Below, piece after piece: positions 1 to 5,878 of a stretch of 8,062 nt of DNA (its first letter is position 1; every line of letters starts with the position of its first letter). Below the pieces are notes generated by a model. The model searched no databases. It saw only the letters and a list, made by a program, of their open reading frames with translations, and was not told the DNA's origin. Position numbers and translations under genes: made by a program. The DNA is from Acidimicrobium sp. UBA3029. Lineage in GTDB: Bacteria > Actinomycetota > Acidimicrobiia > Acidimicrobiales > Ilumatobacteraceae. The stretch lies in contig DFDK01000026.1 in NCBI GenBank assembly GCA_002367695.1, positions 1 through 8,062 on the forward strand, read 5' to 3'.

Positions 1-729
1 TCGCCGGCAACATCTGCCACTCTCGATATCACGTTTACTGCCCGTACCCAGCCCTATCAATTGCGCCGCGGCACGATGAAGGCGGGACATGAAATTGTTT
101 GGGATCAGTCGCATATGTTTCAAAGTGGCACGTATAACGGCACGTACACATATAAAGGTCAGACGCATAAAGTTGAAAACTGGTGGGGTCAGCGCGATCA
201 CTCATGGGGTATTCGCGCGCACGGCCGGTGCCCGATGTGGATGTGGTTGGCGATTCAGTTGCCCGAGGGGATGCTAGGAGTTTGGAATTGGGAATACCCA
301 AATGGGGCTCGCGTGTACACCGATGGCTGTTTTGCGCCTTCTGATGGCAGCGATCCAATTCCCGTTATCGGATTTGAGCATGACTTGCAGTGGCAAGACG
401 AGAACGAGAACGAAACGTCGTATGACCGCTTTGGTGAAAACGTGCATGGACTTGGTGGCGTAGTGCACTTCACATTGCAGGGTGGTCGTAAAATTACTGT
501 TACCGCGCAAGGTAAATGGGCTCAAAGGTATTCGGACATTACAAATCGCACAGGTGCGGCACTCGGTGGTGGTCTAAGCGAAATGGTGGTCACGACTTCT
601 GACGGCACGAAGGGCACAGCCATCTACGAGGTGACGGGCAGTTGGCATCACAAATATTTCCCTTTGGCAAGAGGCGAGCATTTGCCACCCAATGGCATCA
701 CGCCAGGCGAAAACGAAATAGCTCGCTAG
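1..729 (+). CDS. RDHSWG-motif, CrtC/AttH-like (DUF7064/7065-type) protein, 3' part
   Basis: The reading frame is open from the first base, so the gene begins outside the window; 242 codons are visible before the TAG at 727-729. The TTG at 61 is in frame but is probably internal. The visible part contains GQRDHSWGIR at residues 63-72, preceded by a Trp-Trp pair and followed by a Trp/Met-rich strand (PMWMWLAIQL) and alternating beta-type segments. The RDHSWG signature is known from the lipocalin-like hydroxyneurosporene dehydrogenase (CrtC)/AttH-like folds and the actinobacterial DUF7064/DUF7065 proteins, many of which are of unknown substrate and lie near lipid or steroid metabolism genes. No signal peptide or membrane segment is visible in this part. 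The gene converges on the oxidoreductase gene with 14 bp between the stop codons. The family call comes from the motif recalled from memory; no enzymatic role is claimed. Confidence 0.7.
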   Translation, partial: SPATSATLDITFTARTQPYQLRRGTMKAGHEIVWDQSHMFQSGTYNGTYTYKGQTHKVENWWGQRDHSWGIRAHGRCPMWMWLAIQLPEGMLGVWNWEYPNGARVYTDGCFAPSDGSDPIPVIGFEHDLQWQDENENETSYDRFGENVHGLGGVVHFTLQGGRKITVTAQGKWAQRYSDITNRTGAALGGGLSEMVVTTSDGTKGTAIYEVTGSWHHKYFPLARGEHLPPNGITPGENEIAR

Positions 730-736
730 ATCTGTA

Positions 737-754
737 CTGGCAACTATTTGCCAG
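737..754. terminator. Inverted repeat between convergent genes, possible bidirectional terminator
   Basis: CTGGCAA and TTGCCAG form a perfect 7-bp stem around a 4-nt CTAT loop. The repeat sits exactly at the junction of two convergent genes and contains the stop codon of the minus-strand one. Neither side is followed by a T-run, so intrinsic termination is only a possibility; actinobacterial terminators often lack strong U-tracts. The hairpin is seen in the sequence, its role is inferred. Confidence 0.4.
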
Positions 755-1703
755 AGAGTGCAGCAACCACTGGCGCAAACTTTTCGACATCTTCGCCACC
801 GACGATGACATACGAAAAGCCCCAGCGCTCGCGACGAGCAATCAGGTCTTCGATCAGTTTCGAAGGAGGCCCCATGAGAGCAAACGGTGTTTCGGCAACC
901 ATCGATTCTTCGACACCCATGCCAGCAGAGAGTCGCGAGATTGCACCAGCTGCATCTTCAGTGATGTTGACCAGAAACGCACGAATGTTCATCTCGACAT
1001 GATCGATGCGGGTGCCAACTGCATCGCGAACGATGTCAACTTTTGCATCAACGGCCTCAGCAGTCATGGTTGAAATCGCTTCTGGCCCAACTGCTCCTGC
1101 ACTCATGGTTGCATTGATGCCAATGATGTCTGCAACTTGTGCGGCATAGGTGAGGACACGCTTGCCACCGCCACCGATGAGGATTGGCGGGCATGGTGCT
1201 TGGACTGGTTTTGGTGAGCCGTCGTAATCGGTAATGGTGTAATGCTTGCCAGCGTACGAAAACGCGCCTTGCGCGAAACATCCTTTCATTACGTCAATAC
1301 CTTCGATCATGCGTTCGATGCGAAGTCCGGCGCGCTCGTATGGAATACCAGATTGCTCGTAATCAGAAATCATCCAACCAGCGCCAATGCCCAACTCGAG
1401 TCGACCTTCAGACAATAAGTCCATCGTTGCGAGTTCTTTGGCTAATACAACTGGATGTTTGTAGTCGTTGTCCCATACAAGAGCGCCAACTCGAAGTGTC
1501 GTTGTTGCGTCGGCCACACTCATGAGCGCGGGCACTGGAGCAAGTTGATCGGTGAAGTGATCGGGCATGGTTAATACGTCAAAGCCTGCTGCCTCGGTGC
1601 GCTGGGCGAGATCGACCCAGGCCTTGCGATCTGGTTGGGACGAGGCCTGGACGCCGAATCGGAATGGCTTGATGGGGAACTGTTGAGAAGAAGTCACGGG
1701 CAA
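744..1703 (-). CDS. LLM-class F420-dependent oxidoreductase (TIGR03621-like)
   Basis: A 319-residue protein of the bacterial luciferase-like TIM-barrel superfamily, close in layout to the actinobacterial F420-dependent oxidoreductases typified by MSMEG_2516. Visible signatures are the N-terminal strand FRFGVQ (residues 14-19), the TMPDHF segment (45-50), the highly typical GRLELGIGAGW block (100-110), the PPILIGGGGKRVL cofactor/phosphate-binding region (172-184) and a C-terminal WGFSYVIVGGED strand. Such enzymes transfer hydride between reduced F420 (sometimes FMN) and an organic substrate in the cytoplasm; the substrate cannot be told. The start is a TTG (1703); a GTG two codons later (1697) is an alternative, and both keep the first barrel strand. 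No Shine-Dalgarno is visible, so the message may be leaderless. The gene diverges from the PBP gene with about 20 bp between starts. Confidence 0.9.
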   Translation of the reverse strand: MPVTSSQQFPIKPFRFGVQASSQPDRKAWVDLAQRTEAAGFDVLTMPDHFTDQLAPVPALMSVADATTTLRVGALVWDNDYKHPVVLAKELATMDLLSEGRLELGIGAGWMISDYEQSGIPYERAGLRIERMIEGIDVMKGCFAQGAFSYAGKHYTITDYDGSPKPVQAPCPPILIGGGGKRVLTYAAQVADIIGINATMSAGAVGPEAISTMTAEAVDAKVDIVRDAVGTRIDHVEMNIRAFLVNITEDAAGAISRLSAGMGVEESMVAETPFALMGPPSKLIEDLIARRERWGFSYVIVGGEDVEKFAPVVAALSGK

Positions 1704-1720
1704 AGAGTATCGTGGGAGGT
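1683..1720 (+). promoter_or_regulatory. Candidate promoter and ribosome binding site for the PBP gene
   Basis: TTGAGA (1683-1688) resembles a -35 box (5 of 6 to TTGACA). It is followed at 16-bp spacing by GAGTAT (1705-1710), a poor -10 match. GGAGGT (1715-1720) is a strong Shine-Dalgarno 3 bp before GTG 1724; it is what favours this start over GTG 1712, which would place the Shine-Dalgarno inside the coding sequence. The promoter assignment is weak; the ribosome binding site is solid. The same segment covers the start of the divergent oxidoreductase gene. Confidence 0.3.
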
Positions 1721-1723
1721 GCC

Positions 1724-4075
1724 GTGAATCCCCAACTCAGGACGATCCAGCGCCTCCTCATCGTGATGTTGGCAGGTGCCTTAAGCATTACTGCCTTGGT
1801 CACTGGAATGGCCCCTCAGGTGTGGGGGATCCTCAATGCCCATAGCCAAATACCGGTGCAACTTCCAGGTTTTGCTGGCTTGTCGCAGCGAAGCGTGGTC
1901 TTCGATGTTGGTGGCGAACAGATCGGTGTCTTTCAAAAAGAAAACACACAAAAGACGCCTGTCGATCGCGTGCCCGTAGACGTGATTGCCTCGATATTGG
2001 CCGTTGAAGATGCAGTTTTCTATAGTCACGATGGTGTCAACTTGCGTGCCGTTGTGCGCGCGACATTAGCCAATACGCAGGGTTCGACTCGTCAGGGTGC
2101 TTCCACAATTACGCAACAGGTTGTCAAAAATGACTTTCTTGCCGGTCTTGATCGAGACGGTCGATACAAGGTGTTGCAGTCTCGCTATGCCGTGATGTTG
2201 GAAAAACAAGTCCCCAAAAAACTCATTCTCGAGCGGTATCTCAATACGGTGTTCTTTGGTAACAACGCATATGGTTTGCAAGCGGCAGCCGAGGTGTATT
2301 TCGGTGTGCCTGTTTCGGCGCTGACAGTAACCCAAGGCGCATTTCTTGCAGGGCTCATTCAAGCTCCATCGAGTTACGACCCAATTCGACGCCCTGATAC
2401 ATCGCGTACTCGTTACAAGATTGTGCTTGCCAGGTTGGTTGATGTTGGACTGATTACGAAAGATGCTGCAACTGCAACTTGTGTGGGCTGGGAAAAACCT
2501 AAAGTGCGTACGCTTGTGGATGCCCAGTGTGTGATACCTGAACAAGTCTCGATCGTTCCGCAGCAGGACGTCAATCGTTCGTATTTCACTGAGGAGGTCA
2601 AAGACTATTTGCTCAATCGTTCGACAATGTTGGGCGCCACGTATCAGGATCGTTACAACAAACTTTTCCGCGGTGGTCTCAAGATCTATACAACGTTGAA
2701 TAAGAAAGACCAAATTGCTGCTGAGACAGCTGCAGCGACGCAGCTTCCCGAAAATAAAACGGGCATTCAGGCCGCGGTCGTATCGATTGATAACGCAACG
2801 GGCGGAGTGCGCGCAATGGTCGGCGGCACGGGTTTTGTTCCAGTCGGCAACGAGATCAACCTTGCGCTGCGAAGGCGTCAAACGGGGTCGAGCGTCAAGA
2901 TGTTTATTTTGTCAGCTGCACTGCAGGCTGGGATACTTCCAGATGACTTGATTGATGGAACGCTTCCTTGCACGCTTCCAAATCCTGGAAAGCCAGAGGA
3001 ACCGTTTTATATTTCGAAGGGTGTGAGTCGCGATGTCGCACCGTTGCGCATCATGACTGCATTGTCTATCAACTGTGCATACGCTAAATTGTCGCAAGTT
3101 GTTGGGCTCGAGCGTGTGGTCGCATTGATGTACCGGATGTTGGATTCGGAATTCACTAATCCAAAAACGTACAAGATTCAGCCGTATGCGTCGCTTGCAA
3201 CTGGCGCAAACGAGCTCAGCCCACTCGACATGGCGACTGGGGCACAAACGATTGCAAACGGTGGCGTGCACTTGAAACCGTATTTCATTGACAAAATCGA
3301 AGATGCCAATGGGGTGCTGTATCAGCATGAACAACTGTGTGTCGCGCCGGCAGATTTAGAGCCCTGCAGAGTATTGAGCAATGAAGTCGCGTTAAGGGCT
3401 GTCGATGCGATGAAGGGTGTGATTCAGTTTGGTACTGCCCGTCGCACTGCGCTTGAGCCGGCTGCACCCCTTGCTGGTCAGTCGCGTCCTGCAGGAGGCA
3501 AGACGGGAACACAAGATGACAACACGAATGCTTGGTTCGTTGGTTACACGAAGCAACTCACGACCGCGGTATGGGTGGGTGACCCAAAGGCATATACACC
3601 GATGATCAAAATTCCCGAATTTGTGAAAAAAGACGGGATTACTCGGGTGCAGGGTTCGATGTATCCGGCACGGATCTGGAAGCAATATATGGAAGCGGCG
3701 CATGAAGGCTTGCCTTCACTGGATTGGGATGTAGCACCTTTGCCAGTTGCAACTCAAACACGACCCGACCCAAACCCAATGCGCATCTACCTGCCAGGAA
3801 CCGAATGTTTGGCGCAAGTTGTATCGGGAACAGTGCCATCAACGACGACTACTACAAACTTCAAGCCTGGTAGAGCAACAACCACAACAACGACTACTCC
3901 GATCGATCTATTAAACCCTCCAAATACGGTCGTAGTGAGAGTTGTCGATCCAGGAACTACGATCGCGCCTACGGATACCAACCCATTTTCTCCGGTGAAC
4001 ACCGTGGCTCTCGGCGACTATTGGGTATACGAATGCGCACAACCATTTTCGCCCGCCGTTCAGACGGTGCCATAG
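1724..4075 (+). CDS. Class A penicillin-binding protein (PBP1A-type, GT51 plus transpeptidase)
   Basis: Bifunctional peptidoglycan synthase that polymerises lipid II and cross-links the stem peptides outside the membrane. Numbering from GTG 1724 (783 residues): a short cytoplasmic tail and one membrane anchor (about 11-30), then the GT51 glycosyltransferase with the catalytic ED-FYSHDGV motif (Glu95), GASTITQQ (125-132), KKLILERYLN (165-174) and GNNAYG. The transpeptidase follows, with nucleophile Ser389 in SSVK (389-392), SIN (448-450) and KTGT (593-596). The SxxK motif lacks the proline usual in SSFKP. The C-terminal tail of about 110 residues carries two threonine tracts (707-711 and 719-725) between Cys695 and Cys771. 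GTG 1712 is an alternative start in the same frame, adding four residues. The stop codon overlaps the ribosome binding site of the next gene, which suggests coupling. The family is certain; the choice among PBP1 paralogue names is not. Confidence 0.95.
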   Translation: MNPQLRTIQRLLIVMLAGALSITALVTGMAPQVWGILNAHSQIPVQLPGFAGLSQRSVVFDVGGEQIGVFQKENTQKTPVDRVPVDVIASILAVEDAVFYSHDGVNLRAVVRATLANTQGSTRQGASTITQQVVKNDFLAGLDRDGRYKVLQSRYAVMLEKQVPKKLILERYLNTVFFGNNAYGLQAAAEVYFGVPVSALTVTQGAFLAGLIQAPSSYDPIRRPDTSRTRYKIVLARLVDVGLITKDAATATCVGWEKPKVRTLVDAQCVIPEQVSIVPQQDVNRSYFTEEVKDYLLNRSTMLGATYQDRYNKLFRGGLKIYTTLNKKDQIAAETAAATQLPENKTGIQAAVVSIDNATGGVRAMVGGTGFVPVGNEINLALRRRQTGSSVKMFILSAALQAGILPDDLIDGTLPCTLPNPGKPEEPFYISKGVSRDVAPLRIMTALSINCAYAKLSQVVGLERVVALMYRMLDSEFTNPKTYKIQPYASLATGANELSPLDMATGAQTIANGGVHLKPYFIDKIEDANGVLYQHEQLCVAPADLEPCRVLSNEVALRAVDAMKGVIQFGTARRTALEPAAPLAGQSRPAGGKTGTQDDNTNAWFVGYTKQLTTAVWVGDPKAYTPMIKIPEFVKKDGITRVQGSMYPARIWKQYMEAAHEGLPSLDWDVAPLPVATQTRPDPNPMRIYLPGTECLAQVVSGTVPSTTTTTNFKPGRATTTTTTTPIDLLNPPNTVVVRVVDPGTTIAPTDTNPFSPVNTVALGDYWVYECAQPFSPAVQTVP
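3839..3898 (+). repeat. Threonine-codon (ACN) low-complexity tract in the PBP tail
   Basis: Two runs of ACN codons encode five and seven consecutive threonines, separated by a short Asn-Phe-Lys-Pro-Gly-Arg-Ala linker. Such Thr tracts are common in extracellular linkers of Acidimicrobiia proteins and may vary in length or carry O-glycans. Length variation here is inferred, not seen. Confidence 0.6.
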
Positions 4076-4082
4076 GTAAATC

Positions 4083-4790
4083 ATGGGAGTCCTTCACGAT
4101 CTGTATGCAGTGCAGCTCACCGACATTGCAATTTCACAAGCACAGCATCGCCTTGCACACTTGCCAGAGTCGGCAAGCTATCAACTTGCAAAATCTGCCT
4201 CAGCAAATGCAATCGCCGAATTGGCAGCACTGGATAAACAAAGCGCAGACGCAGGAACCGAAGTGACTGGACTGGAAAAACAAGCGCATGAAATTGACTC
4301 GGTACTTACTCGACTGAATAATCAGATGAAGACGATTATTGCACCGAGAGAAGCCGAAGCATTGCAGCACGAGATTGCAACTTGTGAAAATAACCGCAGT
4401 GCGCTTGACGACAGAGAACTCGAACTGCTCGAAGTAGTCGAACGATGCGACAAAGAATCTGTTGCGATTGGTTCTCGTGTCGCATTAACTCGTGAGGCTC
4501 TAGCAAGTGCAGAGCAGTTGTTGCGTTCTGCGCGCGCCGCGGTAAACGCCGAGATTGCGCACCTCACAGAGCAGCGGAGTGCTCAAAGCCTCGTGGTGCA
4601 TCCATCACTCCTTTCGACTTACGATGCCAAACGCAAGCACCGCCCGGATGGGGCGGTGTCCAAACTGAACGGTCCAACATGCAGCGGGTGCCACCTCGAT
4701 TTGCCAACAAGCGAGATCGATCGCCTGCATAAACTTCCTGCCGACGAGCTTCCAGAGTGTCCGCATTGCGGTTGCTTCGTCGCGCTGTAG
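4083..4790 (+). CDS. Coiled-coil C4-type zinc-ribbon protein (PF02591/DUF164 family)
   Basis: A 235-residue soluble protein with a long heptad-type helical region (about 30-165, rich in Glu, Ala, Leu and Gln) followed by a C-terminal zinc ribbon. The ribbon has Cys200-x-x-Cys203 and Cys226-x-x-Cys229, matching the zinc-ribbon family found in actinobacteria, chlamydiae and other bacteria. The role is poorly defined; homologues have been discussed as nucleic-acid or protein-interaction factors. The start is ATG 4083, with AGGT (4074-4077) as ribosome binding site overlapping the TAG stop of the PBP gene and only 7 bp between genes, so translation is probably coupled. From memory, this family often lies near Nif3-like and RNase H genes in actinobacteria; those partners are absent here, although the RNase P RNA gene is about 2 kb downstream on the other strand. 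Confidence 0.88.
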   Translation: MGVLHDLYAVQLTDIAISQAQHRLAHLPESASYQLAKSASANAIAELAALDKQSADAGTEVTGLEKQAHEIDSVLTRLNNQMKTIIAPREAEALQHEIATCENNRSALDDRELELLEVVERCDKESVAIGSRVALTREALASAEQLLRSARAAVNAEIAHLTEQRSAQSLVVHPSLLSTYDAKRKHRPDGAVSKLNGPTCSGCHLDLPTSEIDRLHKLPADELPECPHCGCFVAL

Positions 4791-4800
4791 GAACCTGCTC

Positions 4801-5193
4801 GTGTTGTTTTGGTTCGTCGGCACGTCGGTCGCATCAGTGTGGAGCGTGTTTCGTGACCCAAAGTTCGCCTATAGATGGGTAATCGTTGGTGCTCTTGTGC
4901 CGATGTTTAGCGTTGTGACTGTGGTGGGGGTGCTGACCGCGGTGATGTTGTTGACAATCGGTAAGAAAGCAGTCAGAAAGAACTTTCTAGCCCTGACGAT
5001 CGGACTTTTCCTACATCTCGTCTTCGATGGAGCGTTTCTCAATACCGAGATGTTCTGGTGGCCACTAGCCGGCCTGTCAATAGACGGGTACGAGATACCG
5101 CTTGTAGAGCGGGGTTTTCTCAATATTCCTTTTGAAATTGTTGGAGTTGGATTAATTCTGTGGACTAAAAAACAGATTAAACCCTTACTGTGA
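4801..5193 (+). CDS. Small multi-pass membrane protein, unknown function
   Basis: A 130-residue hydrophobic protein with probable membrane segments at about 3-17, 25-53 (one long or two short), 61-79 and 111-122, and a Lys-rich C-terminal end. It has an FRDPKF motif near residue 17, a block GLFLHLVFDGAF with His72 and Asp76, and WWPLAG at 86-91. The pattern LALxIGxFLHLVxDG followed by FWWP resembles small actinobacterial membrane proteins distantly like the YdjM/DUF457 metal-dependent-hydrolase group, but the upstream Asp/His ligand loop expected for that group is not evident. The start is GTG 4801, with AGGAA (4789-4793) overlapping the stop of the zinc-ribbon gene, so it is the third member of the cluster. 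No function is assigned. Confidence 0.72.
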   Translation: MLFWFVGTSVASVWSVFRDPKFAYRWVIVGALVPMFSVVTVVGVLTAVMLLTIGKKAVRKNFLALTIGLFLHLVFDGAFLNTEMFWWPLAGLSIDGYEIPLVERGFLNIPFEIVGVGLILWTKKQIKPLL

Positions 5194-5229
5194 AACAACT
5201 TTCCTCATTCTTGCTATTAAAAGAAACAT

Positions 5230-5245
5230 ACGAACATTCGTTCGT
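5230..5245. promoter_or_regulatory. LexA/SOS-type operator
   Basis: ACGAAC-ATTC-GTTCGT is a perfect 6+6 palindrome with a 4-bp spacer and contains CGAAC-N4-GTTCG, the core of the Gram-positive and actinobacterial LexA box (mycobacterial form TCGAAC-N4-GTTCGA). It lies 2 bp before the ATG at 5248. TTGCTA (5211-5216) with AACATT (5233-5238, 16-bp spacing) could be promoter boxes, which would put the operator over the -10 element, as in a repressed SOS promoter with a near-leaderless transcript. The site is seen in the sequence; LexA control is inferred from the consensus. Confidence 0.65.
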
Positions 5246-5247
5246 GT

Positions 5248-5271
5248 ATGTCTCGTAAACGGTGGTTTTGA
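5248..5271 (+). other. ATG and 7-codon micro-ORF, probable displaced start of the lysozyme-like gene
   Basis: ATG TCT CGT and following codons encode only MSRKRWF before TGA at 5269-5271, because the reading frame runs into the palindromic element from 5255. If the element is removed, ATG-TCT-C joins CCCTCGTT and reads MSPLVRRVFTAVV, in frame with the signal peptide of the downstream gene. It is therefore best seen as the separated first codons of that gene; an actual leader peptide is the alternative. Confidence 0.4.
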
Positions 5272-5333
5272 GGGATAAACTTTATCTACCCCACGAAAGA
5301 GAGAGTTTATCCCTTCGTACCCCCACCGTTTAC
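5255..5333. repeat. 79-bp palindromic element (possible small MITE/REP-like insertion)
   Basis: The outer arms GTAAACGGTGG (5255-5265) and CCACCGTTTAC (5323-5333) are perfectly complementary over 11 bp. The inner arms 5270-5283 and 5302-5315 (core GGGATAAACT/AGTTTATCCC) pair over 14 positions, two of them G-U. A 4-nt/7-nt asymmetric internal loop separates the two stems and the apical loop is 18 nt (5284-5301). The length is 3n+1 and the element brings stop codons in two frames (TGA 5269, TAA 5276). Flanking CTCGT copies (5252-5256 and 5336-5340) form a 5-bp direct repeat, the left one overlapping the arm. No coding capacity is visible and no second copy was seen in this window. Mobile origin is inferred. 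Confidence 0.6.
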
Positions 5334-5389
5334 CCCTCGTTCGGCGCGTCTTCACAGCAGTTGTCATCTTTGGCTTCATATCTGGCACC

Positions 5390-5878
5390 TTGGCCATGGC
5401 CGAATCCATTGAGCCTGAAGTCAATGCCCCTTCAGAGGGTCAGACAATCACTCAAGGCAGGTCAGCTGAGATGAGATCACAGATCGTTATAGACGGTCTG
5501 GATGTAGTGCCTCCGATGCCATACGGTTCTAAGTGTCCGCAGTGGTATGCGCTGGCGACAAAGTATTTTTCTGCCGACGAATGGGACACCATTGACTTCT
5601 TGCTCAATAGAGAGTCGAGATGCGATGCCCAGGCACTGAACCCTAAAGACGTCAATGGCAAGCCCAGTTATTCACTCTTTCAGATCAATGGATTCTGGTG
5701 CAGCCCTAGCAAACACTATGCCATGGGTTTTTTGCAGGAACAAGGGGTATTGACTACCTGCGAAGAGCTCTTTGACCCAGTTACCCAATTTAGGGCCGCT
5801 CGCGCTATTTATGTAGAGGGCCTCGTGCGCCATGGCATGGGCTGGCGCTCATGGGGAAGTTACCCCGAGACTCGCTAA
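5390..5878 (+). CDS. Secreted lysozyme/SLT-like peptidoglycan hydrolase, 5' end interrupted
   Basis: Predicted lytic transglycosylase/lysozyme-fold enzyme acting on cell-wall glycan outside the membrane. Counting from TTG 5390 (162 residues), the domain runs from about 48 to 158. It has the probable catalytic Glu75 in NRESRCD, then SLFQINGFWC (95-104), the ELFDP motif (126-130), AARAIY and a C-terminal GWRSWG. Four cysteines (49, 78, 104, 124) suggest disulfides and export. The same frame continues upstream to 5279 and encodes a typical signal peptide at 5342-5401: RR, hydrophobic VFTAVVIFGFISG, then the cleavage site AMA. No ATG, GTG or TTG exists in that frame between the TAA at 5276 and TTG 5390, so the listed start gives a protein without its export signal. 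Removing the 79-bp palindrome supplies ATG 5248 in frame (about 183 residues). It is possibly a recent pseudogene. The 3' end overlaps the convergent transporter gene by 30 bp. Confidence 0.75.
   Translation: MAMAESIEPEVNAPSEGQTITQGRSAEMRSQIVIDGLDVVPPMPYGSKCPQWYALATKYFSADEWDTIDFLLNRESRCDAQALNPKDVNGKPSYSLFQINGFWCSPSKHYAMGFLQEQGVLTTCEELFDPVTQFRAARAIYVEGLVRHGMGWRSWGSYPETR

Noticed and set aside
642..1073. Plus-strand 143-codon frame antisense to the oxidoreductase gene
   Set aside because: It overlaps two well-supported genes, and its His/Arg/Cys-rich composition is typical of a shadow frame.
2066..2881. 271-codon minus-strand frame inside the PBP gene
   Set aside because: It lies wholly opposite conserved GT51/transpeptidase coding sequence and is rich in Cys, Arg and His without any domain pattern, so it is a shadow frame.
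5266..5278. Possible +1 frameshift at TTT-TGA joining the 5248 ATG to the lysozyme-like frame
   Set aside because: After a +1 shift the frame reads GAG GGA TAA and stops at 5276-5278, so simple slippage cannot restore the protein.
5230..5333. Integron attC or attI site
   Set aside because: The arms lack the RYYYAAC/GTTRRRY core sites in the right order, and no integrase gene is present in the window.
5255..5333. Intrinsic terminator of the upstream membrane-protein cluster
   Set aside because: The stem-loop is not followed by a T-tract, has a long 18-nt apical loop, and sits downstream of the SOS-type operator, where a terminator for the cluster would not be expected.
5262..5474. GTG-initiated 70-codon frame across the palindrome and signal-peptide region
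   Set aside because: It reads out of frame through the lysozyme-like gene, has no recognisable domain or hydrophobic segment, and its start lies within the palindrome arm. It is best explained as a shadow frame.
5853..5866. GGGG-AAGTTA-CCCC repeat as a terminator between convergent genes
   Set aside because: It has only a 4-bp stem with no T-run on either side, and it lies inside the coding overlap. Too weak to call.
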